Origin: Paragonimus westermani
Lineage: Eukaryota; Platyhelminthes; Trematoda; Plagiorchiida; Troglotrematidae
Length of the DNA stretch: 64,000 bases
NCBI GenBank assembly: GCA_008508345.1
Contig: QNGE01000424.1
Coordinates: 182,183 to 246,182, forward strand
Reading direction: 5' to 3'
In this document: piece after piece, positions 29,401 through 41,129 of the stretch
How the letters are laid out: the number at the start of each line of letters is the position of its first letter
Numbering within the stretch: position 1 is the first letter of the stretch
Notes under the pieces: model-generated
Told to the model about the DNA's origin: nothing
Seen by the model: the letters and a program-made list of their open reading frames with translations, nothing else
Database searches by the model: none
Position numbers and translations under genes: made by a program

Positions 29401-32400
29401 CATCAACAAATAAGCATAAATACCTCACAGTGGCGAAGGTTTAGAAGGTAGGGATTGGGCAACTTATTCGCTTCAGTTTCAAGATGGCATAAACTCACAT
29501 TTTTGGTTTTATATCAAGAATAACAGAGTGTCGGTCCCACAGGACAAAATCATTTGATGTCATTCATGTATGTGATGCGAAAAACGATGCTCTATATAAA
29601 AAGAATTTTCACAGATTAGTCCATATTGACTGAGTTTTTCTTCTGGGATCGAGCCCATGCTTCTCGCAGATCACTGGGTTATTTTGTGAATTGACTAATC
29701 TTGTGCTACTGAGATATGTAATTTCGTGTCGCCAAATTTACAATAATCTACAAGGACAAACTTTGATTCACTTGTAAATGCTAAATAATTACTCTGCTAC
29801 TCTGAAGATATCGTGCTCTCCGATGTTTGTCGCCAAGGCCTCACATCTTTAGCGCCCCCTTCAACAGATAACCTCATTTACTCAAAATAAGACACAAAAC
29901 TGTGTTTTTGCCTAAGGGCTCGTTTACTCCATCAGCCTGTACTGTAGAAAAACGGTATTCATTTTCGAACAGTTAATAACACCATAGACCACGTACGCTG
30001 TCGAAACACACGCGCGAAACATCAGTTGGATCACATGGTTACTTCGCTCAACCTATGCAGCTGCTATGTTTTCAGGTTTTTGCCCCAGTGAAAATGAGTG
30101 TATACGTCTTCTCTAAATTAGATAGTAGTAAACTAATATTATGGGTATAAAGAATTCATTGTGCCAACTAGACGACGTAGCTACGTAACTGTCTTCTTCA
30201 AGTAGGGTCCATTACTGTACCATAAGTTCGCCAGTCTAAACCACTTTGATCTCAGTCAGAAAACTGAACGAATAATCTGGCTCGCTACCCATCGACTACC
30301 TAAATGAAATGTGCCCAAACATTATTTCTGTACATACCCCGTGTGCTATATTTTACGTTCTCTAGGTAATCACCGATTGTTATCTGTAAAGTTTCAAAGA
30401 ATTCACTGTAATCACGTGATGATCGGTCGATCCTGTTCAGTCAATTATAGGTCATGTAGATTAGTTCACTTCTATTTTCAAACAAGTTATTTGCACACTC
30501 AGTGCGACCTTTCAAAATGGTCTAAAACTGGAAGATCATAAGCACACTTCTGGTAACCGGAGAAATGTTAGACTGTCTGATTTTGCGCACCAATTATTTG
30601 GCCACACCAGGGTATGTCGATGATTCGTAGTGAAAACGTTTCAACACATCAGGAGCTTTCAGATGTTCATCTACTCTTAGTTGGAATTTGACTTTCTGAG
30701 ACGGAGAACAAAAGATGTTTCCACTAGTTTAAGTGATCGTCCATCGTTCAAGTGTAAGACGCATTAACCCACAGTCCCATGCAAACGGTGACTTGCTGCT
30801 TATATTTGCAATAATTAGAAATGAAATTCTGTAGTACTTTCTAGAATTTCCCTGTTTTCTGATAACTGTTTCAATCAGTGGCTAACTGTGGTTGAAGAGC
30901 GGGAGAACAAGAGCTTGATTTTGAACAGTAAGATGTAGGACTTGACACTAGTAATGGATCGATGCAAGCTTGTGTGAGCCATTTACCTAAAATTACAAGT
31001 GATTACTGGTTTTATGCGGAAAAAGACAAACCTGATCAATGTTACGTCACTATGTATTTGTCTAATTCAACACGTTTGTTATTGTTGTCTAAAATATAGC
31101 AAATAAACAGAAATAGTTGGATATAACAAATCGCGACAGTGAGAACGTTTTTTCTCAAGTCGAGTTCTGATAAATTTTGTTTGATTCATGGCGCTTGCGC
31201 TGGAAGATTGCGCATGTAGCACACAAAATCAACCGTTACATTTGACATCCTTTGTAAAGCAGTATTTTGCCATGCTGTCTGGCTAAGTCCTAAAGTAACT
31301 TAATGTTGAAATTAAAACTGAAAAATTGTGCTACGTAATGTCATAGTTTACCGAATTCCATGCATTGTAAATGTACAGATTTTGAACAACTTAGGTGGTC
31401 CACATGGTCCGGTTAGCGGATGTTCGTGCATCGCCCTATAAAAAGACCCAGTTGTGGTCTGTTCAGGTCACCTATTTTGATGAAAAGAATGACCAGCTGT
31501 TCGATTAACTCATATCCACCGCAAACAAAAGAGTCCAAAATTGATTAAGAAGTTTGGTAACCGCTTGAAGGTCGCTTTTAGGGATGATGGCCAGAAAAAT
31601 GTGTACAACTGCTGTTCAACAACAGAATGAGGACAGACTAATTGTCCCACCTGGAACCGAACAACACATGGAGTTAACTCACGTTTGGCAAGTGTGATTA
31701 GAACACATTCAGCTGACAGTATTCACGGAATGAACACAAAACAAACACTATCATTTTCGTTCTAGCCAAACTACCATTTTCTGGTGAAGGTTATTTAACA
31801 AAAAGGCGTTTGAACAGATCGGTTGCAGTTTGTTACTTCTAACTCTGGCTGTCGAACATTGAGAATAACATTTGTCTAAATTTAAATCTTGTTTTCAAAG
31901 CAAAGAAAACCAATTGTCTTCCGAACCACTCAGGTTGGGAAATCAAAATTTTATTGGTTTAACATTTCCAATTTACTTAAGCAGGCGAACCGATTTTTTT
32001 CACCTCTCTAGGTCGACCATGAGGGCTGGCGGTATGGCATAAACATCAATGTAGTGTAATTACAGCTTTTGATAAATGACTTTTTGGAGTGGGGGAGTTA
32101 ACATTTTTCCGACATTCAACCAAAGCTATATCTGATGGACCACATTAAAGTTGCCCACTTACGCATGTTCTTGCTTCAATAGTAATCCACTCGTTAGGAA
32201 CCATCTTAATATCGACTGTTTCAGATTAATCAGATGTAATAATCTATTTAAAGAATGTTCACTTCGAGAATAATTTACAGACTCGGACTGTAAAGTTGGG
32301 ATTAGACGTATAAGTTGTGAGGTGAGTATAATTTTTGAAAATAACTTCATTAACCCTTCAATGAAAACCTCTTCAGGATTGCACTCTCGCAGTCTTCTTT

Positions 32401-35400
32401 TAACTTCGGCTTCACACACATGGGAAACCAACATAATATTGATTTACCTTAGATAGGAACCACACACGTTTTACGTCTCCGTTGGCATGAATGAGATTCC
32501 GAGCAAGTTAACAAGAGGGAGTAAGTAACCCCCAAGCTCTAATGGAGCAGTTGCATCTACCCTGTTCACTACGTCTGTCTGTTGATAGCAGAGACAGACT
32601 GACTGGATCAAAGGTGGAGTTATGCGACAAATGTGACGACTAATTTTACAACATAAATTAAGTAATACCCTGATGAGTCTCATATGGTAGTGCTGAGTTC
32701 GTTAGAAATACCTCGGTTTCACTCTACGGAGCCATAGATTTTCTGATTATACGATAGTGATTTTATCGCCGCAAATATTCAGTTGGGTGGAGTGGGCAAA
32801 CGTGTTAACGTTTTGAACTGTAACGGTATCTTGCAGAGAAAGTAATTATGCGGTTTCGGAGGACTAGGCTAGGGGCTAATATGAGGCTTGGTTACCACCG
32901 TTTACTGGCACATGTTCCGGTGCAGCCATCTCACTATGGATGAGTACAATACTAGTGAACTCATCATTGGAAAACCACAAACAAAAAGCTAAATAATCTC
33001 GTACTTTACACAGTCAGAAATTGAACCGTTGGGTTTGACATACGGGGTTCTTGTCGGCTCCAGGAAGCGAAATTGTGGACACATTATTAGCTGTATGTTT
33101 AACACAGCTTTCTTTGGTAATACTCGAAACACGATATTTAGTCATATGGCTAGATTTCATTGAGCTGAAAAGATCGCAGCCCTCGTGCTTGTTAGTTGAG
33201 TTCGACAAATAAAAAGTCACTGTTCCTCATTCACGCAAAAATGAGTCACACCTTCTGCAGTAATAGTTTATAAGCACTGTTACATTATAGGTGGCACAAA
33301 GTATGTCTTGTCTCATCAGAGCACCACCGTATAATCGTGTAATTATTAGTGTACATGCTCGATTTTGTGTTCGATAAAGGGCGCGCGTTCGTACCAAACA
33401 ATAAATAAAGTCGATCGTTGGCATAAAGTTTAAACATAACGTCACCAAATAAATCCATCTGGATCAGTAGACACAAATTAACGGCCTGCTGCGTTAAGAA
33501 TTTTACATATACTTTTATACAAACAGTTTAGTTAGCCAGAAATCAACAGGCAGCGAACAAGCCTGACCAAGGTATCACATCAGCATGTCCGTTTTACCAG
33601 TCTACATATTTGATTTAGTTACTGCGACGGTGCATCATCAGGTATGACAGTGGTGGGCTGTGACAACCTTCAGGACTGCACAAACGCTTCCTCATACTCG
33701 AGGCCAGATTGTGTTACCGTAGTGCGAAGAAAGGTTTGTATTCGGACGGTGACCAGAGTCAACTAACTAGATCAACAGAACTTCAGAGTATCAGCATTGC
33801 TGACTTGTCTTCAACAAAGCAATGTGTTGCTCAAAGTGTGCGAGTAAGCTGCCAACTTCAAAGAAATGAATAGACAGAATAAACTGTCGACAGTTGTGTG
33901 TAGCCTGACAGTCACCGATGCGCTACACACGTTGCACGTTCTGGAGACTAAAGCAGACTTATTTCTGTCTGTGATAAAGCCAACTCTATCACGATTCTGA
34001 AAGTTCAATGTTTCAGGCTACGAAGTTAGCTGTAAACCCGTTACCATGACATATCCGACGCTAACGCTCATGTTCTGAGTCTTTCACTTCGTTGGTAAAA
34101 TTAGTGGGAATCTCATGTGCTAAATACCTCTTACAAAAAATCATTTTTGCATCACTGGTAATAATATGAGAAAAGGAACGCACTGTTCATTCAAAACCTC
34201 TTTCTGGTGCACGACTACCTGAAGTGAACGTTTTGGCGTTGTTGTGTCGTGCGATTCGTTTTTCTGCTAAGTTCTGTTTTCACTAAAAATGTCAAGTGTG
34301 TTCATTGGCGGTAGTCAAATATTCTTCTCTGTGTGGCCCTAAGCGACAGATAATTTTGATTATATTTCATCCTTGTGTGGCCCATCTTTTGTTAAACAAT
34401 TTCAAATTCCTTTTTTCCAAATTGTAACCATGATGTCGAAACACATTTAATCGGGTGCCACACTCATTCAGACACCGTGCTGTTAACGAAACTATCATTC
34501 AGTTTACTGAAATTGCGTGCAAGAGAATAGCATCCGCCGTTCTCCATCGAGTGACCCAGATTCCAAATCAACTCACTGAGGAGAACATCAGAAGGTTAAA
34601 TGATGCGTTTGTAAATTCGGATAACGAGCTTGAGTTGCTAGAGTTCCACCGATAGAAGTATTTCACACGGCGCTGTACATTTACAGGATATTCATCTGGA
34701 TGACTTGGAGAATTCCGTGTGACAGAATGACCTAGTTGTTTAGTTGAGTTCAAATCCTTACACGGGAAGAATGACATCTGGTCATCTTTTCCACCTATTG
34801 TGAGATACGTTTTGTCCCGTTGTGTTCAGATCCACTTATACTTACCATATTAAACATTTAGGCAAGAATGGTGTAGTGCAGAACACCAAATAAACACGAG
34901 AACACCGGTCTGAATGGTATAATTTTTTGTTAAACTTTCGAGAATGTTATTGGGAAACTCCTGATTCATGGTGACTTTCGCGTATACGCCGGGCAAATAG
35001 GATTCCCACTCCATTAACCAACGCATCCATGTTAAATATTTGAACAGTGCACTTCAGTTTGTATTCTAACTGACTGACGTTTGCAAGTGACCAGTAGCGC
35101 GCTAACATAAGACCAGAAATCGGATACTTATGTTTATACAGCTAAAAATACGAACGATATTTTAACCATGACGCAAGACATCTCTTCGAAGGCTGCATTC
35201 AAGTGTGAATGGTGTTCGATATGTATTAATCATCTCCTCATTTAAACGCTCCGGAGCTGCAGAGCGTATTTTCTATTGACGTTTCAAAATCCCCTCCAGA
35301 TCTCGTTCACTTGGGACTTTCAAGGGCGATGGTAATGTTAGTGTGGACTACCAGATAAGCTGACAGGGAAGGAGAAGGTAGGGCAAGTTGATTAGATTCA

Positions 35401-38010
35401 TGTCGGTTCAGTCAACATTTTAAGTGATTTGGTTTTGCGATAAGGTTACTGGCGAGTCAGCCAGCCGAATTAACATCAGTTCTGCTTGGCAATGACATTT
35501 TTTAAAAGTGTTACATTTTTGACTAGAAAACGTTTCTTTCCAATGACACCGACCGCAAGATAAAAATCCGAAAAGTAGTACATCAAACCGAGTGTAAACT
35601 TATCCGGTACAAGCTCGTTCTGTGTAAAACACGTACATTCTATAGGAAGCGGGCAATATAAGAGATGCGCTGTTTGTCGCATTTAGATCAGCCACTTATC
35701 CTGCAACACAAACACCTAACATCTGAAGTAAAATGTACACAAGGCAAGTAGGAAAGTCAGATTGGGATCCTATTTACTTCCGAGTTTAGGTTAAAACTAT
35801 AGCAGCTTAACAAATGCGGTGAGTAGCAAATCGTCACGAGTGACATTGAGATATTGCCAGTCTTTGGATTCGGTCGAATTATCAGTGATTTCTACTACGC
35901 CTAGTTACAATGATTGATACTCTCCGATCCGTCAAGTGAACGGTGTCGAATAAGTCCTTTGTAACCGGTAAGGGTGCTTTATGTGGCAACTTATGAGAGT
36001 TTCATTCAAGCTCAATACATCTGAATAATTCTGCACGCTTCGGTACATCAGTAATGGTGAATAGTCACACACACGTATGGTTCAATAAAGAAGTGCCCAT
36101 TCAGTTTAGGAGTAACTGGGCAGGATACATAATTCTGTCACTGTCTGAATGAAATCTTTTGATAAATTGACTGGAAAGTTAGTTTGTTTATATAGAATGA
36201 ACTTTATACTTAGAAATCTTTGGATTAGAGGACGGTGAAACAAAATATCTTTGGTTTTTCGTCAAAACCATCACACCTTTAGGCCAACTGTGTAACGTGT
36301 TCGGGCGTAGTTGTTCACCAACCTCAATTGCGAAATTTGTCCAGCAAATATGTGAGTATGAGTATCAATACACGTGAGCAAACCGATAAAATATTTGTCA
36401 CACCTCAAGCACAGAAACCAAGGGTAGCCGAATACGTAGTAAATTACGATGTCCTATTTTCTCTCGCGGTAGTGTGGGCTTAGATGATCCGTTAATCTGT
36501 CGATCCCGTTGACTGTTGCATAGCTCCAAGACCTGTCAGAACATAACCGGGATGAAATTTTTGGCAATGAATTGGCTTTTCTTCCTTATCAAGACAGTCC
36601 TCTTTGTCAGTATTTTGATGACAGAAACGGTCAAGTTGTGACCATTTTATATAACAGCCAAGAAAGAAAATGTGTGCACAGAGTTCCATTTTGCTTGATC
36701 GTCATCACTCAAGTTTGATAGCACCAGAAACGTTTTCTTGAGCCCTACCAACTGTGTGTATCCGTCCGAAATACTCGGGAACGTGCTGGTTCTGCATCAA
36801 AACATACAATATTGTCGTTATCCACAAGAAAGTTTGTTAAAAACATCAGGGTGGTAAATGTTGCTGGCTTCAGGTAAGTCATCAGGGCAACATTTCTGTC
36901 CCTATTATCCTCAGCTGAAGAACCAATACACAGAGTTTGAAGCTTCTCAGATGACGTAATTTCAGGCGAAAACTAGAGGGAACAGATTTCTAATCCTAGA
37001 GCTGAAGAACATCAAAGTTCGATTCTCAACAACACACTCTGAGGAAGTTTGACAGTGGCTTAGGGGAAATCTTCTGTTCATATGCGGTGACTTAGAGCTT
37101 ACTTCGAATGTCAAGAGGTTGGGCACCCGGATTAACGATTCCAATGACACTCTTGAAGTGGACACCTTCGAGGTAGAAGATGCTTGTTTCTTAGGGGTCA
37201 CTACTTGCAATAATCCGTGATTGGAGAAGCTGGATTTATCTGTAGTACCTATGGCAGCACGTTTGTCATGCTACCAACAGTATGAATATCGTTAGTAATT
37301 ATGAATATTAGTGATTACAAAACAGTATATGATAAAATGATGTGGGTCTCATGTGTAGTTGGATAAAGCTGTTTAAGTTTCTTCCAGTTCTGTTGTGTTA
37401 GAAAAGTTCTAGGAAACAGCCGACATGACTGAGTACCTAACAAGAACGTACAGTAATAAGCTGACGTCAAAAAAGGCTCGATCTGTTTCAAAGGATTGGC
37501 CTTTGTTGTGTGAGTAAAAGAATGCATGCATCCCAGTGACGTTCTGTGATGCTCTGACTGCCTACCGCATATATCACATAAGTCTGATCCTATGTTATAC
37601 TGTTCTGCCAACAAACCGTATAGACTGGTTACTTTATCCCAAAGGTCCGAGCGGTAGTGCTATTGAGAGAATGCAGACTACAAACGCAAAAACACAGATT
37701 CGCTGTGGGGCAATACTATGATGGGGAGCGTGAGTTCAGACAACAATGAACTCAGACTATGTTGATGTGTTTGTAATTTGATTTTACCCCTTGCTGGTTG
37801 TTAAAAATGGTCAATGCGGCTACAGCAAGGGCTTTTGTATCATGTACAAACTTACGTGTGTTGTGATCTGACTGCTTAAAATAGATGAAATCCATCATAC
37901 GTGTGGGAGCATCTACTCCAGATGGGGGTTCACATGTTTCCTGAGACTGTCCCCAAAATCTCAAAGGTTTGTTATTCTTGATAAACAGATTGGGAAAAAC
38001 GCAACGTTAC
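26410..38010. other. No recognised gene; scattered open segments
   Basis: Several segments look somewhat protein-like but match no family: 27595-27876, 28277-28609 and 34455-34655 on the plus strand, and 29079-29312, 32159-32434, 32471-32683 and 37315-37614 on the minus strand. The minus segment at 32159-32434 closes on a perfect GTAAGT donor. They could be isolated exons of long-intron genes or chance frames. Confidence 0.45.
27027..27040 (+). repeat. GT dinucleotide microsatellite
   Basis: Seven perfect GT units. Confidence 0.9.
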
Positions 38011-38014
38011 GAGC

Positions 38015-38080
38015 AGGTTGTAATACTCGACGTTTCAACCATCTCGGGTGGCCTTCCTCAGGAGTGTTGTAATCGAAATA
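38015..38080 (-). repeat. Possible tail of a Penelope-like element
   Basis: Read on the minus strand, this contains CTGAGGAAGGCCACCCGAG, then GGTTGAAACGTCGAG. A 'GAAGG...CCGA..GAAACGTCG' signature occurs at the end of many Penelope-like elements, after the endonuclease domain. It is flanked by similar words (TGTAATACTCGA and TGTTGTAATCGA). I could not find the expected GIY-YIG endonuclease on the same strand, so this is either a short fragment or an unrelated repeat. Confidence 0.35.
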
Positions 38081-38239
38081 TTCTGTATATCAGCCGCACA
38101 TTTTACTGCATAAACATTATGAGCTTCTGTTTTCGAGTGTCCGTTTCAAGCACCTAAGTGAGTATAGTTGGACATTACGTCGCCGAGCAACAATCTGTAC
38201 CGGGGAATTCCGTAAAGCGCTTGAGAGCTTTAAAACGAA

Positions 38240-38826
38240 AGAGACCCTGGGTACACATTGGCAGGTAGATTGAGTCTGTTCAAAATTTATGCTGCTTTGG
38301 CTAAAACGGCACAAAGAAAAGTGAATCTCTTAGGAGCAACTTGTGGAATCCTCAATCCTGAAGTGTTCTCCACTGTGTGTGTCTTCATAATCCGCCCACA
38401 TACCGAAACGTACACAGAAGTGTAGTCCGCACCTTGAAGAAGATTCAGCACTCAGTAAAAGTGTTCAGAGGCGGGCTACTACAAAAATTATAATGCTCTA
38501 AGAAATCCCACCCGGAAAGACCGGCAGAATTAGGTCAATTTTCAGTGAGTTATAGATGCCTCAGGGGAAACCTGATTATTACTTACAAAACACTGCACAT
38601 TGAGAGTTATCTATTAACATTAAACGGTCACTTGCTGAAGCTGAGTAGTGGCACAAGCTGGTTGTTTATTAAACAGAAATGCTTTAAAATTCATATCTCT
38701 CTACATCGGAACACCCTAAGAATCTCTGTGATTACGGTTGAATCGGTTGAGGGTTTTAGAATAATACTCAATAGGTACACACAGCAGAGACAGTCTGCGT
38801 TAAAAGTTTCCCAATATTCGTTCTAG
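38240..38826 (+). mobile_element. LINE (non-LTR) reverse transcriptase, C-terminal remnant
   Basis: The plus strand carries the thumb and C-terminal part of a non-LTR retrotransposon polymerase of the broad CR1/L2-like type. In order there are: an AALAKTAQRKVNLLGATCG segment (family: ..A.KA.R.L.LLG.IRR), then NPEVFS, then, after a frame change near 38395, SPHLEEDSALSKSVQRRAT (family: ..HL.KD...LE.VQRRATK). After a stop and another frame change, YRCLRGNLIITYKTLH follows from about 38548 (family: YRRLRGDLI.TYRILH), and the frame ends in a stop at 38824-38826. The catalytic palm is missing, which is typical of a 5'-truncated LINE copy. It is not functional. Confidence 0.75.
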
Positions 38827-38829
38827 CCC

Positions 38830-40985
38830 ATTCTCATAGACCACTAAATGTGTATACCCGAAGGAATGTTTTTTCAATGTGTTTCAGTTTTCGTCGCTGC
38901 AATATTAACAGTCGGCAACCTCATTGCGTTCACCATTTGTTTGGCTCTCCCGAATTTTCCATGTATTTATGAAATGCCAAACAATTTTTCACCGACTGGC
39001 ACAAAGGTAAGAGCACATAAAGATCGTCCCTTTGTAACAACCGATGACCTTTGGAACAAACCGTACCATTTGAGAGCGCACCTACACGTAACCAATTTTA
39101 TAAGCGAAGTAAACAGGGTGGAGATAATGGAAATCATGAAAACACGTGAACCCAAATCGATATTGCTTCGAGGTAGCAACATACGTCCACTACTTGCTGT
39201 ATGTGGTTGATGCATTGTTTTGAATGCATTGTAACGAGAAGTCTTTCAGTAAGGTAGGATATTGGCTGTTCAAAGAGCACTTCTCCACACCGCTGGTGCA
39301 ATCACGCTTATGAACCGGAATTTCAGGAAAAGATGCGGCAAGATTTCTATTTAAGCGTTATGTGCACCTCCGCCTGGTTATGTCTTTCATTAATGTTAAC
39401 TGTTGTAAATTTTGGCAAGTTCTTCCTTGCCCGTTAGTCTTATTTCACTAAACGAATATTCGTTCGGTCCCATCGTTATTCGTGATTAGTCCACTGTAGG
39501 CTTTGGCTGTATCTCATTAGTGCATTCAGGTATTTTGTTGAATGGTGGAATAATCGCCTTTTTAACATGGTCACCCACAACTGCGGTCATTGCCGGTGAT
39601 CTGTCGACTGGCAGTCGCACGAATTATGTTATTTTGGCTGTGTAACTAACGGAGGTTCTGCGTCTGGCTACAGTGGTATCACGTTGTTTTATGAAGTTGG
39701 TTAAACATAAATTTACTTCACGTTTGTGGTGGACGCGCAGTAATTTTTGCTTGTTTGTAAGATATGCCTATTAAATGAGGAATAAATGTGTACGGTCAGT
39801 TTACATAGAACCGTAATGCTATGTATACACCTACCAGTGCGGATGATGAATGGTATTCAAACAGTTCGAAAACATATCTAGAGAGACAACGTAAACATTC
39901 TATTGTGCTTCTTGTAACATCACTTGAACTGCCCGTAGCTGAGCTATAAGGGTTGCGACAAGAGAGAAAATTGATGTTAAGCTTGCTGAAATAAATGTAA
40001 TTTCAAACTATCAGATCATTTTGCAGCCGGAGGTGCCACTCGGTGCGTTGTTTGCAAGATAACCGGGAACTATTTTTTTTCTATCAGAGCTGAGCTTTTC
40101 CCTAAAAGCTGACATGAACTGTAGACGTGGAATTAAATTCCAGATTACAAGTAAGTGAAATTTCACTTGTATGTAAGGTTTTCTTGTGACATCTCTATAC
40201 GGATCCAGCACTGTTCTTGTCATCATTCTCGTGTTGAATGACAACACTTTCATCGGCTGAAGCTTGAAGTGTGGATTATGAGCCAGTCTTTTTAGGATTT
40301 TAGTGAATTTTAATGAGGATTAGAGGGTTGGATTTTGTTATCCTTAGATGTATATTAGATACCCTGAAATTAGTACGCATTTTAAGTGGTTCCTATTGTG
40401 TGGTAGTATCACAAGTGCTCGAAGACGGTAGTAGTGAATCAGACCTTTATAGAAGTATCATACAACAGTGGCTAATTTTATGGTAAGCTGATTCACAACA
40501 CTGACGGGGTCATTTAGAACATCTATCTGCAAGAGGTGAGATTTTTGTAAAAACAACTCTGAGAGTTAAATTACTTGCAAATTACTAGGCGTTTTTGACA
40601 ATGGGACTTCTTCGCACACACACACATTGACATCATTTCCTAGTGAAGAACTTCGGGGATACCTGCCGCTCACAATCTTAGAACGTGCAGACCAACTTTT
40701 GTTGTACATTAAGCAAGCGGCTTAACGAAGAAAAACGTCCATCATAGGTCGTACTTGAGCTTGAGATGTATAAGTTCTGTAAGTAAAGTGCAAACGGTCT
40801 TGATGGGCCCTGGAGCCATTCAGACTCTACGAGATTTCACACTACTGCTGCGCATCTATCAATGGCTGCCACTAGAAGCGGCACAAACACTGGTCACTGT
40901 TCTAACGACCATGACTTTACTCGTCTGCATCATTGGTCTTCTAATAGCCTCCGTTCTTAGGGGTATGCGTACTCCATGATGCATA
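38830..40985. other. No recognised gene
   Basis: A plus-strand frame of 120 codons at 38848-39210 starts with ATG and has a hydrophobic stretch (VAAILTVGNLIAFTICLAL) near its start, so it could pass for a signal-anchor protein. It has no recognisable domain, and its length is near what chance gives in this window. Nothing else stands out except the CA microsatellite. Confidence 0.45.
40615..40626 (+). repeat. CA dinucleotide microsatellite
   Basis: Six perfect CA units. Confidence 0.9.
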
Positions 40986-41128
40986 TCATAATGTCTCTTC
41001 CGTTGGGAAGCAAGCTTATGTTCGGCTTCTTTCTGGTGACCTTCAGCCTTCAAAATCACCTTATGTAATTTGAAGTTGGGTGTGTACATTAACTTTTGGG
41101 GACCGAATAACACCGACTTCTGGAACAA
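40986..41128 (-). mobile_element. Possible remnant of a gypsy integrase C-terminus
   Basis: A minus-strand open frame contains PQKLMYTPNF and, after a gap, HQKEAEHKLASQRKRHYD. This resembles the end of gypsy integrases, where a P..LM.G...P motif is followed by a helix ending in RRQK.YYD. The match is short and nothing upstream on the minus strand confirms the integrase core. A plus-strand frame over the same bases (40755-40979) has a hydrophobic stretch but is probably a shadow. Confidence 0.25.
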
Positions 41129-41129
41129 C

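Noticed and set aside
36960..37210. Plus-strand reading DTFEVEDACFLGVTTCNN, recalling a LINE polymerase segment
   Set aside because: The similarity is limited to a few residues and no other polymerase motif is present upstream.
40755..40979. Plus-strand frame with a strong hydrophobic stretch (possible membrane protein)
   Set aside because: It is short, matches no family, and partly overlaps the minus-strand frame that resembles an integrase tail.
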